From positions 87,621 to 151,620 of the forward strand of contig JAXCGZ010007641.1 in the NCBI GenBank assembly GCA_037179515.1: a stretch of 64,000 bases of DNA, written 5' to 3'. This stretch comes from Halocaridina rubra (lineage: Eukaryota > Arthropoda > Malacostraca > Decapoda > Atyidae). The translations under genes and the position numbers were made by a program. Below, one piece after another: positions 54,601 to 64,000 of this stretch. Position 1 is the stretch's first letter, and each line of letters begins with the position of its first letter. The notes below the pieces were generated by a model, which was given only the letters and a program-made list of their open reading frames with translations, did not search any database and was not told the origin of the DNA.

Positions 54601-56642
54601 TCCAATGAGGGCCAGGGGTGGTGATGAGCCATCACTAAGTGATCTAGTGTTCACATATAATGTGTTGGATATTGAAAAAAATGAGTATTAACCACCAATT
54701 GGAAAGGGTGACCACTGTGTGTTGTTGATTGAATATATCATTGAAGATATTCTGCCTGAGAGTAGAGGCACTGAGGACATGAGGAGAAACTATCCGAAAG
54801 GAGATTACATCAAAATGAATGAGCTTTTTGCAGTTATTGACTGGAGAACCTTATTTTACAAGAAATCTGTACAGGAAATGTATGACATATTTTGTGAGAA
54901 ATATGGAAAGATAGTAGATTGCTGCATACCTGTCACCAAAGTAGGTGTAATTCATACTAGAGAGAAATGGTTTGATAATGAGTGTAAAAGAGCTTTGGAG
55001 TGGAGAGACAAATGCTGGAAAAGGTATAGGAGGAGAAAAAACATAAATGCCTGGCAAACCTACAAAAGAGCAAGAAATGACTACCTAAGTAAAAGAAGAG
55101 AGGCAGAGAGAGACTATGAGAGGGACATCACCAGGAAGGCTAAAGAAAATCCCAAGCTTTTCCACAACTTTATCAGAGGAAAGCTGAAGGTAAATGAACA
55201 GATTTTAAGGCTTAAGAGAGCAGATGGAATTATCACTGAGACAGATGAAGAGATCTGCAAAGAACTGAAGAAGGAGTTTCAGTCAGTATTCACAGTAGAA
55301 AATACCCCACCCCTTCAGGTTGCAGAGATAGAAGCTCATGGGCCGGTATTAGAGAACATCAACCTTTCATACACAGAGGTATGCAAAGCAACGATGGAGT
55401 TAGATGTTCATAAAGCTACAGGTCCTGATGATATATCCCCTCATGTACTTAAAAAGTGCGCAAACGCAATATCAGTGGCACTAAGAGAACGTAGATCAAC
55501 AGTAACAAACTTATTAGAATTTTATGATGAGATAAGCCGAATTTTACAGGAAAGAGAGGGCTGGGCAGATTGCATATTTCTAGACTTCCAGAAAGCATTT
55601 GACACTGTTCTACATGGGAGACTTATTATGAAGCTGTAAGCAATGGCTAGAATAGGTGGAAATGTCTTGGAATGGATAAAAACATACTTAGAAGGAAGGG
55701 AACAGAGGATTAGAGTAAGACACTTTGTGTCTGAATGGAGAAGAGTTAGTAGTGGAGTTCAGAACTACAGGGTTCAGTTTTAGGGCCACTTTTGTTCCTT
55801 GTATATGTAAATAACCTACCAGAGTCTGTAAATTCATTTATGAATATGTTTGCAGATGATGCAAAAATTGTGAAGAAAGTAAGAAACGAGAACAATGGTA
55901 GAGAACTTCAGGAAGATCTGAATAGTCCGCATGAGTGGTCAGAAAAGTGGCTAAGGAAATTCATTACTTTAAAATGTAAGGTAATAAAAATGGGTACAAG
56001 TGCAAAAAGGCCCAAGCCTGACTACTCGGTGGCAGAGTACAACTTCAAGAGACAGAAAATGAGAGAGATCTTGGAGTAAACATACTGGCAGATTTGTCTC
56101 CAGAAATGCATATAAATGGCATAGTAAAGGTAGCATATGCTTTCTTAGCAAATGTAAGGGTAGCATTCAGGCACAAGGACAAGGAAATGTTCAGAAATAT
56201 TTATGTAAGCTATGTGAGGCCAAAACTTGAATATGCAGCCCTTTTTTGGAATCCGCACTTGAAAAAACACGTAGCTAAGCTTGAAAAAGTTCAAAGAAAT
56301 GCCACAAAACTGGTGCCAGAAATACGCAATCTCAGTTATGATGAGAGGCTGAGGGAATTAGTCTTACCATCACTCGAAACTAGAATATTGAGGGGGGATA
56401 TGGTGACTGTTTTTAGATTCCTTCATGGTTATGATAGAGGGGATAGGGATCGATATTTTGGTATGGCTGGCACTAAAACTAGAGGTCATAGTTTGAAGCT
56501 TCGTAAGAAAACTTCTTTGCAGGATGTAAGGAAGTTCTTTCTCAGTGTAAGAGTAGTTGATAATTCGAATTCGCTAAGCGAGGAGGTAGTTAATGCTATC
56601 TTAATTCATAGTTTTAAGGACATGTATGATAAGTATCACTAA
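54601..56642 (+). pseudogene. CR1-like ORF2 (copy e)
   Basis: Open 54719-55639: end of endonuclease, basic linker, first RT motif ATGPDDISPHVLKKC, then the deletion, FLDFQKAFDTVLHGRL. Frame breaks near 55640, 55765 and 56035. MFADDAKIVKKV is still visible near 55850, and the C-terminus is open 56094-56642 ending DMYDKYH. Confidence 0.85.
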
Positions 56643-56719
56643 GTACAAAATGTAACCGATCAGGAGACGGGAAGATACGAGCTTTGGGCTCTTTCCCGTA
56701 AGCACAACTTGGTAATCAC
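56643..56719 (+). repeat. CR1-like 3' UTR and degenerate tail (copy e)
   Basis: GAGCTTTGGGCTCTTTCCC and a single eroded AACTTGGTAATCACT; no (AC)n remains on this side. Confidence 0.82.
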
Positions 56720-56904
56720 TCAAGAGGGTTAGCTCGTTAGGACCTTAGCCTCAGCTGTTCAGATGCAAGGGCAATTACCCTGCTCCACTTTCCCTGAGTT
56801 TTCAGTCGAACTCTAAGAGCCATCACACTCACTCTCACTGTGGTGGCCAGCATAACTGTCTGGCCACTAACTCAGCCCATGCCATAGAAACATTGCCAGG
56901 AAGG
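56720..56904 (+). pseudogene. gag: Element C gag, second part
   Basis: Eroded match to 36490-36660 of element D (CCTTAGCCTCAGCTGTT, TTACCCTGCTCCACTTTCCC, then CTAACTCAGCCCATGCC). It picks up where 44832 stops, showing that the whole CR1-like array sits in one gag. It ends abruptly at the E LTR. Confidence 0.75.
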
Positions 56905-58987
56905 TGTGACGGAGTGTTTCGCTCAAAGTCACCAGAGGCAGCTAGATGACTTATCAGTTAATTTTGTAACTTAACTGTCATTTTTCTAACTAAAAATAAT
57001 TCCCACTTCTTGAATTTTGCAGATTATGATTATTTGCAATTTATATCTTAGCTTATAGCTAATTTTTAATATACCTTATTTACTATTCTTGTATGTGTAG
57101 AAGCATAATCCCGATATAAAGGCTCCTCCTACCATTCCATCTTTTTAGTGAGCCTATAAGATACGTTTTCTTTACAATTTTCTTATGATAAAATAGCTCT
57201 TGCTAATAAATTATTATAAAAATTGTTCTTGCTGATAATTTTGTTATAAATTTGACCTTGCTGTTATGTCATTAACCTGTCTAGATATATTTCAGTAGCT
57301 TCTTTATTATTTGAGTACTTAAATTCCGTCTTCTTCAACGCAAAGAACGTTCTAGAGATTACTTACCAGTAACCTAACTTTCCATTATTATTCTCGTTTT
57401 ATTTTATTTGCCTCCACTTGTTGCACCTAAAATACTGTCTCTCCCTTGCATCTCTGCTATAATTGCCTGCCAGGGACCACCATTAAAGTAGCCCTTAAAT
57501 GATATAAGAGCCAGTTACTGCTCTGGAAATATGTCCTACAGATGACGTCACCAGGAGGGACATTGAAACGTCCTCATTTGGCAGCCAAACATCCCAGGGG
57601 CGGTGTCTCGCCTCAGCAGTCAAGTTTATTTCAAACCTTATTTACGTGGCATCTTCACAGGAATTTATCTGGCACAAACAGGGTGAGGGATAGTGTATGG
57701 TAAAGCTTGTGGGTCAAGCAAATTGGTTTTTTGAGAATTAGTTACATTCGTTACTGGCTAAATCCTACGAATTTTTTCTCAGATTCCATTCCCATACAAA
57801 CGAATTTTTGTAAATTACCTAACTGGAACCTCACTTGCCAAAGTTAATTCCTTAACCTGGAAATTCCAGCTGATATACATTGCTAAGAAGTTTCTTTTCG
57901 TTGAATGTGATAAACGAAAATCTCATTATCTGAAGACTGGTTATGAGCCCGTAAAAATCTATCGCTTCTCCTAACAAATTCTAATTTCATTTCACCCCTT
58001 TCTGTCATCGTAAATAAAGTGTTTTACGTCAAAAACTCGTGAATAAAGCTATTTGCTATATAAATTGCAAATAATTAATCATTTACCTAACGTGTTAAAC
58101 TGCAAATATTTAAAAGGTAATTTTACCCTGTTGGCTTTGCAAATATTTCCTGTTAACCACAATCTAATGAACACATACTGTATTTATCTTGCTAATTCTT
58201 CATATGTTGGGGATAAAGTGTTTTGAGTTATAATTTGCAAATACTTCAAACAGTTCTTGATAACTAAAAGTGAATAAATACTGTATTTATCTCGTAGATT
58301 CTTCCTTTATCATAAATAGAGTGTTTTACCATATTAATTGCAAATCATTAATAAGCATTGCAATTTTGTGGTTGCCCACAAATTAAGGAATACATACAGT
58401 ACTGTATTTGTCTTGCTTATTCTTCATTTATTTTGAATAAATTGTTTTCCTTTAATACCAGCAAAGAATTAATGGTTTTGTATGCTATTATGGTAGCATA
58501 AATGTTTCTGGTTAGCTGTGAATAACCAATATATTTTTATCCAGTAGAATAATATTGGAAATTCATTATATGTGTGTTCATGCTTTCAGTTTCCCATTAT
58601 TAACAGTGTGTCATTTCTGTTTCTGCAATTGCAGTGTCCTCTATTCTACTCTGTCTGTGTGACAGAGGTAATCGTTGAGTTGAGGCCAAAGTCTTGGCAT
58701 ATGTCTGTGGTGCTGGGAAACAAAATTGTGCTCACCACCTCCGGAATTCGAGGCAGCATTTCATAAAATTTAATTTGAGAAATGTTATTCAATTCTTTTA
58801 ATGTCATTGCATTTCCAAAATTAAAAGAAAGTTGAATTCTGAGTTTCATTTAATCGAGTAGTGGTATAACGGGTGGGGTGTTCAAATGCAAACATCTGTC
58901 CTGTCTGTTTATGAGCTCTTAACCGAGCCCAGTACTTTGAGTCCCCTTAGTAAAACAGAATCTTAACACTTCCCCATTCCCCCAACA
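56905..58987 (+). repeat. Element E LTR (single, ~2,083 bp)
   Basis: TGTGACGGAGTGTTTCGC...CCCCCAACA, full length for the family. The sequence to its left is element C gag, and to its right integrase begins at once, with no primer site or leader and no matching 5-bp flanks (GAAGG / GCTTT). Probably one side of a rearranged or recombined element. Confidence 0.85.
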
Positions 58988-60743
58988 GCTTTCTGTAACC
59001 TTTTAGAAATGAAGCACATTCGTACGAGTGTCTATCATGCTCAATCAAATGGAGCATGCAAACACTATAGCGGGACACTGAAGCAATGTTTGCGCAAGCT
59101 AGTGATAGATATACCTAGGCAGTGGGAGAAGTAAGTCCCTGCTGTACTTTTCTCCTTCAGAGACACGCCCCACGACACTACTGGATACTCGCCTTTCAAG
59201 CTGATTTAAGGTCTTAAGGTCAGAGGCCCAGTGGAATTCTTCGCAGAATGTTGGGATTCACCTACCATCGAAGATGACGATAGGGACGTCCATGAGTATA
59301 TTTTGAAGTTTTGTCTCACCTCAAAAAGGCTTGGAAAACTGCACAATTAGCCATTAAGGGTCACCAGCAGACTGCCAAGCTCCTCTTTGACAAGCGTGCC
59401 CGGTGTCCTGCCTTGACACCTGGAGATCGAGCTTTGTTACTTCTTCCAACAGATGCTCGCAAGCTAATGCTACGCTGGAAAGGACCATACACTGTGGTAC
59501 ACCGGGTGACTCCTGACAATTATGTGCTAAATGTTGATAGCAATAATAGGAAATACTACATTAACCAGCTGATGCTGTATTGTGAGGACCCGGAGGCCCA
59601 CAGAGATCCTGCGCTGGCACTCTCAGCAACCCCTATAGATGCTCTCAGAATCAACAGAACCTCCGAGGCTGCAGCAACACAGGTGCTCCATTATAGCCAC
59701 CCCTTTCCTCTTATATTGGAATACTCCAGCCTTGCAGTGGAGACAGACTTACAGGAGTGGAGATTTTTGGAAGAAGCCTCTCTGGCCACAGCCACCGCCC
59801 TCGCAATTGAAGACATAAGCTTAGCTTTTGATGATAGTAAGGATCCTGCCATTCCCACACACCGAGAGGAAAGTGTAAGTAATTGCATTATTAACTCCAG
59901 ACTGCAACCGAGTCAATGGGAACAGCTGAACAAGCTATTAGAGGACTATGAGAACGTCTTCAACGACCTCCCAGGCATTACCGCTACCCTTGAGCATCAT
60001 GTCAGATTGACTGACCCAGAGCCATTTCGGCATTCCTATGGTCTTCCCCACCAGCTGTCCGTATGGCTGAAGGAAGATCTTGACACTTGGGTCCGCCTTG
60101 GAATAGTTGAAAAGAGCATTTCGCCTTGGCGTTTGCCATTACTGGCAGTGCGTAAGCGAGATGGCAGTCACAGGTTCTGCCTTGACTGTCGTAAGCTCAA
60201 CCCCCATACCATCTTTGATGGAGAGCCTATTGCTGACGCCGAGCATATTTTCTCATTGCTTTCCCGAGCCCGTTACCTGTCCAAGTTGGATCTGGCCAGT
60301 GGATTTTGCCAGTCCCGCTGAGCTAGACTACCAAGCCACTAACAGCCTTTTCCACAAGATATGGTCTATACCAGTTCAGGGTCATGCCTTTTGGGATGGT
60401 AAATTCCCCTGGCTACTTCAGCAGACTCATGAGGATAGTGCTACATGATCTCGACAATGTTTCATGCTTTATAGCTGGCATCCTGGTGCATTCTCAGGAT
60501 TGATCATCGCACCTCGAGACTCTCCGCAGAGTTCTCACTCGTCTTTACCAGCATGGACTTCATTTAAAGCCTTCCAAATGTGAAATTGGTTTCACACTTT
60601 TGCAGTATCTTGGCCACGTGGTTGGAGAAGGAGTTATGTCCCCTTTACATGACAGGGTACAAGCTATTAAGCATATGGAGAAACCTGCTACTGTCACTCA
60701 ACTGAGATCATTCCTGGGTAGTGTCAGCTACTACCAACGGTTC
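58988..60743 (+). pseudogene. pol: Element E pol fragment: integrase core-RT
   Basis: Starts inside the integrase core (MKHIRTSVYHAQSNGAC, with stops near 59131 and 59207). Open 59311-60321: GPY/F module (LMLRWKGPYTVVHRV), spacer, RT start (EPFRHSYGLPHQLSVW, RKRDGSHRFCLDCRKLN). A one-base loss near 60307 breaks the frame before FGMVN-type and FIAG (for FIDD; near 60470) motifs. Ends near 60743 within the thumb (SFLGSVSYYQRF), replaced by the Jockey-like 5' end. Integrase-before-RT order is again visible. Confidence 0.85.
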
Positions 60744-60797
60744 ACAGTCCAGTTCCAGCTCCAGTAGCGGTTGGACCTCTCCTCTCTCACTCTGCCA

Positions 60798-60857
60798 GCA
60801 GCCAATAGCAGAAGCCGACTCCACCCAGCAGCCAATAGCAGAAGCCGACTCCACCCA
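60798..60857 (+). repeat. 30-bp perfect direct repeat (2 units)
   Basis: GCAGCCAATAGCAGAAGCCG plus 10 more bases occurs twice back to back (60798-60827, 60828-60857). Confidence 0.95.
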
Positions 60858-61034
60858 GCAGCTTACCTGGCACAGGGGACACCGTGATCACAGCATATTA
60901 ACTCCCAACAACAGTCTGGTCCCAGCTCCAGTAGTGATAGGACCTGCATAAGTATCTCTGTCCTCCTTTCCTCCTCTCTCACGAGAGCCAGAAAAAGAAG
61001 CAAAGACTGCTTTTGTTTTGTTTTGTGTTCCCGA

Positions 61035-61760
61035 TTTTTGTTTAGTGAAAACTAGTGACTGTGTGTGTGATATACCCCAAATAATTTTGCCTGCTCTTCT
61101 CTCTCTTTTATAAGAGTCGGGAAGAAAAGGAAAATAGAAAGTGTTCAGGTTTCTAATTTGTTTTTATATCTATTGTGATAGATAGTTGAAGCCTCTTCCT
61201 ACCCTTGAAGTGAACTTCGCCTCCTCCACTCCATCCCCGTCTGAGGTGGAAGTTTCCACAAGGAAATATAACCTAAGTATATCTGTTTTCTTTTCTTCCT
61301 CTCTCACGAGAGCCAAAGAGAGAAACAGAAAGATTGCCTTGTTTTGTTGTTTTTTGTGCTTCTGTGTTCTTTTGTTTAATTGAACACACATTATTGTGTT
61401 TTAGTGAAAACAAGTGACTGTGTGTGTGATATACTCCAAGTAATTTTGCCTGCTCTTCTCTCTCTTTTATAAGAGTTGGGAAGAAAAGGGAAATAGAAAG
61501 TGTTCAGGCTTCTAATTGTTTTTATATCTTTTGTGATAGGTAGTTGAAGCCTCTCCCTACCAGCAAAGTGAACTTTGCCTCCTCCACTCCATCCCTGACC
61601 TGAGAGGGAAGTTTTCACAAGGAAATATAATCTAAATATATCTGTTTTCTTTTCTTCCTCTCTCACGAGAGCCAAAGAGAGAAACAGAAAGATTGCCTTG
61701 TTTTGTTGTTTTTTTGTGCTTTTGTGTTCTTTTGTTTAATTGAACACACATTATTGTGTC
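61035..61760 (+). repeat. ~360-bp tandem repeat in the LINE 5' UTR
   Basis: TTAGTGAAAA at 61042 and 61401 (359 bp apart) and GGAAATATAA at about 61262 and 61621 (about 359-360 bp apart). Two nearly complete units, with a partial third one after 61741. Confidence 0.88.
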
Positions 61761-61968
61761 CTGAGCAAAATCTCTGTTTTCACTTCCCTCTCCCACGAGA
61801 GTTGGGAAGAAAGATAGAAGACTGTTTAAGTGATTGAGTGTTGTAGTGTTGCAATTAAGTGAAGTGATCCAGCCATAGGGCCCCTATATTGTATTAATCA
61901 AAATTGACAAACAGTGCAAATAACATATACCTAGTGAAATCCGTGATATCCATGACTAGTTGCTAGTC

Positions 61969-63050
61969 ATGGCCTCAGCTGCTTCTCCTGCTTCCCCCCA
62001 GAGGGGGGAATGGAACTCGACCCCCCTCAAGAGGGGTGGATGGTTGCGGGAAAGAAGAGGCCAAGGACGGCCTCTGGCAGTAGCCATGAGAGTGCTGCTG
62101 CCCCAGTTCCACCCCAGCCCCAAAGACTGATAGAGAGCCCATTTCCAAGTTCAAAGTTGAGGCTCCTTCCACCAAAGAGGCATATGACCTTATCAGAGAG
62201 TTGGAAGACCAACTCTCCGAGCATGGCTGCAAAATAAAGCCTAATGTACAGGGTGACTTCATTATCCACCCAGCCTCAGCAGAAGCCGCAGAGAAGATCC
62301 GCAGCCTAAACTCACCTCACTTGATAGAGATGAACCCTGCACAAAAAATAAGAAAATACATCGTCATTGGCTTCCCTGTTGCTTGGTCAGTTGACCTGCT
62401 GACCCAGCAAACGTACATTACGGCTGCCTCACGTTGCTCCTCCAAAATAGAGGGCCAAACCGTCCCATCAAAGCAAGTTCTGGTCCACATCTGTGGTCCA
62501 CCCCCTTAACAAGTAAACCTCGGCATCTGGGGCAAGTTCAACGTAAGAGACTACACCCCAGAACCCCTAAGATGTTTCCGGTGTCAAAGATTTGGGCACC
62601 ACAGGAATACTTGCCATTTCCCAGAGAGATGTGGAATCTGCAGTGGGAAACACTCCACCGACCGCTGCCTTAACAAATTCAAGGCAAAAGAAGCAACAGT
62701 TGCCAAGTGCCCGAACTGCAAAGGGAACCATCATGCATGGAACAACCGCTGCCCAGAAAGGCTGAAGAGGATTCCTCAAAGAACCCCTCCTCCCCAACCA
62801 AAACCCACCACACTACACCAACCCAGCTCCTAACACACAGATCACACCTCCTACAGCTTCCACCCCTACCCCTACACCAACTCCATCCACCCCAACACAC
62901 AACACTCACACTCCTACCATCCCCCCAAACAACACTCACACTCCTATCAACTCCACACGCAACACTCACACCAACACCTCCACCTCACGCAACACTCAAA
63001 CGCACAATACAGTCACACGCAACACCCAGAACACTCAGACCACACACACA
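61969..63050 (+). pseudogene. Jockey-like LINE ORF1 (zinc-knuckle RNA-binding protein)
   Basis: First ATG 61969; the family-like start GWMVAGKKRPRT is read from 62010 in another frame, with a shift near 62140 to EAPSTKEAYDLIRELEDQL. In-frame TAA at 62507-62509, after which the same frame carries three knuckles: CFRCQRFGHHRNTC (CX2CX4HX4C), CGICSGKHSTDRC (CX2CX3HX4C) and CPNCKGNHHAWNNRC (CX2CX3HX6C), about 62573-62755. This trio is typical of jockey-clade ORF1 nucleic-acid-binding proteins. The C-terminal part is Pro/Thr/His-rich, coded by CAC/ACA-rich DNA (62790-63050), into which copy f is inserted. Confidence 0.8.
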
Positions 63051-64000
63051 AAAGAGCAAGAAATGACTACCTAAGTAAAAGGAGAGAGGCAGAGAAAGAT
63101 TATGAGAGGGACATCACCAGGAAGGCTAAAGAAAATCCCAAGCTTTTCCACAGCTTTATCAGAGGAAAACTGAAGGTAAAAGAACAGGTTTTAAGGCTAA
63201 AGAGAGCGGATGGAAGCATCACTGAGACGGACGAAGAGATCTGCAAAGAATTGAACAAGGAGTTTCAGTCAGTATTTACAGTAGAAAATACCCCACCCCC
63301 TCAGATTGCAGTGATAGAAGCTCAAGGGCCGGTATTAGAGAACATCAACCTTACAGCCACAGAGGTATGCAAGGCGCTGATGGATTTAGATGTTCATAAA
63401 GCTACAGGTCCTGATGACATATCCCCTCATGTGCTTAAAAAATGCGCAAACACAATATCAGTGGCACTAAGTATCATATTTAAGGAGTCATTGGAGTCGG
63501 GGGAGATTCCAAGATGCTGGAAACAAGCAAATGTGATACCTATCTTCAAAAAGGGAAGGAGGGATACGGCTCTGAACTATAGACCAGTTTCCTTGACCAG
63601 CATAGTTTGCAAACTTATGGAGAAACTACTAAGGAAACATATCTCTCTTCACTTGGAATCCTTCAACTTTTTGTCAGTGAGGCAACATGGCTTCAGAGAA
63701 GGAAGATCAACAGTAACAAACTTATTAGAATTTTATGATGAGGTAAGCCAAATCTTACAGGAAAGAGAGGGTTGGGCAGATTGCATATTCCTAGACTTCC
63801 AGAAAGCGTTTGACACTGTTCCACATGGGAGACTTATTAGGAAGCTGCAATCAATGGCTAGAATAGGTGGAAATGTCTTGGAATGGATAAAAACTTACTT
63901 AGAAGGAAGGGAACAGAGGGTTAGAGTAAGACACTCAGTGTCTGAATGGAGAAGAGTTAGTAGTGGAGTTCCACAGGGTTCAGTTTTAGGGCCACTTTTG
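63051..64000 (+). mobile_element. CR1-like copy f, runs off the window
   Basis: Joins at CACACACACA (63041-63050), begins AAAGAGCAAGAAATGAC in the endonuclease-RT linker. It is nearly the same as copies c and d. Confidence 0.92.
63051..64000 (+). CDS. CR1-like ORF2 reverse transcriptase, partial and open to the edge (copy f)
   Basis: Read from 63053 I see no stop to the window end: RREAEKDYERDITRKAKENP, ATGPDDISPHVLKKC, NYRPVSLTSIVCKLMEKLL, RQHGFREGRSTVTNLLEF, FLDFQKAFDTVPHGRL, SSGVPQGSVLGPLL. The FADD box should follow just outside the window. The 5' truncation removed the endonuclease, so it cannot be autonomous, but it is the least damaged RT start among the copies. Confidence 0.85.

Larger units (their letters stand above)
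54601..56719 (+). mobile_element. CR1-like copy e (older, internally deleted)
   Basis: 5'-truncated in the endonuclease (GAGGGCCAGGGGTGGTGATG); more substitutions than b-d; ~230 bp missing near 55486, where GTGGCACTAAGA joins the RQHGFREG-equivalent region. The tail is short (AACTTGGTAATCACT), and element C gag resumes at 56720. It is probably the oldest member, flush with the target's other side. Confidence 0.88.
60744..61968 (+). promoter_or_regulatory. Repeated 5' UTR of the Jockey-like LINE
   Basis: Non-coding, pyrimidine-rich, with CTCTCTCACGAGAGCC palindromes near 60978, 61300 and 61660 and an approximately 360-bp unit repeated. LINEs carry internal promoters in this position; a promoter role is inferred. 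Confidence 0.6.
60744..63050 (+). mobile_element. Jockey-like LINE, 5' UTR and ORF1, cut by a CR1-like copy
   Basis: 5' end of a non-LTR element: ~1.2 kb of repeated 5' UTR, then an ORF1 with three zinc knuckles of the jockey/X-element type. ORF2 is absent because CR1-like copy f begins at 63051. The left border is inferred from where element E pol similarity ends. Confidence 0.78.

Overview
This 64-kb window is almost solid, layered transposable-element sequence from an animal nuclear genome. I found no host gene, rRNA, tRNA, CRISPR array or bacterial-type operon. The AT-rich non-coding DNA, the CR1-, RTE- and Jockey-type LINEs and the several Ty3/gypsy lineages (two resembling arthropod K02A2.6/Mag-like elements) suggest an invertebrate. 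An arthropod such as a decapod crustacean is my best guess, but no host gene is present to prove it.

Layout. 1-3,700: a minus-strand Mag-like Ty3/gypsy element (F) whose pol carries a 902-bp tandem duplication; it abuts a cut LTR of the next element. 3,700-12,330 (plus, element A) and 12,331-19,192 (minus, element B): two defective copies of one Ty3/gypsy family arranged as a giant inverted repeat; B's LTR sits inside the gag of an older Mag-like element, G (19,193-22,335, continuing at 26,037-26,360). G is split by an RTE-clade LINE (22,336-26,036) that carries a ~0.6-kb inverted duplication of its own RT. 26,885-27,111: a scrap of another RT (H), cut at its YxDD box by the 5' LTR of element C (27,112). 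C's LTR is interrupted by a minus-strand CR1-like LINE, which is itself interrupted by a complete Ty3/gypsy element D (32,484-42,768; 1,903-bp LTRs, 5-bp target duplication CTTAT). C resumes at 43,172, is interrupted in gag by a head-to-tail array of five CR1-like copies (44,833-56,719), and a last gag scrap follows. Then come another LTR (E, 56,905-58,987) fused directly to a pol fragment (58,988-60,743), a Jockey-like LINE 5' end (60,744-63,050), and a sixth plus-strand CR1-like copy running off the window.

The most interesting family is A/B/C/D/E. Its sequences are Ty3/gypsy-like (GPY/F module, FIDD-box RT, tRNA-Lys-type primer site) but its pol order is protease-integrase-RT-RNase H, as in Ty1/copia. 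That arrangement defines the Gmr1 group, best known from deuterostomes, and the gag holds a SCAN-like capsid segment, as expected for that group. The youngest copy, D, has lost that capsid segment, so if it moved in this form it was mobilised in trans.

The second notable system is the CR1-like LINE. It ends in a short tandem 3' tail instead of poly(A), and its copies join AC-rich sequence at their 5' ends, so copies stack head-to-tail in each other's tails. All identifications come from reading translations and repeats by eye; boundaries are usually good to a few bases where an LTR end or junction is cited and otherwise approximate.
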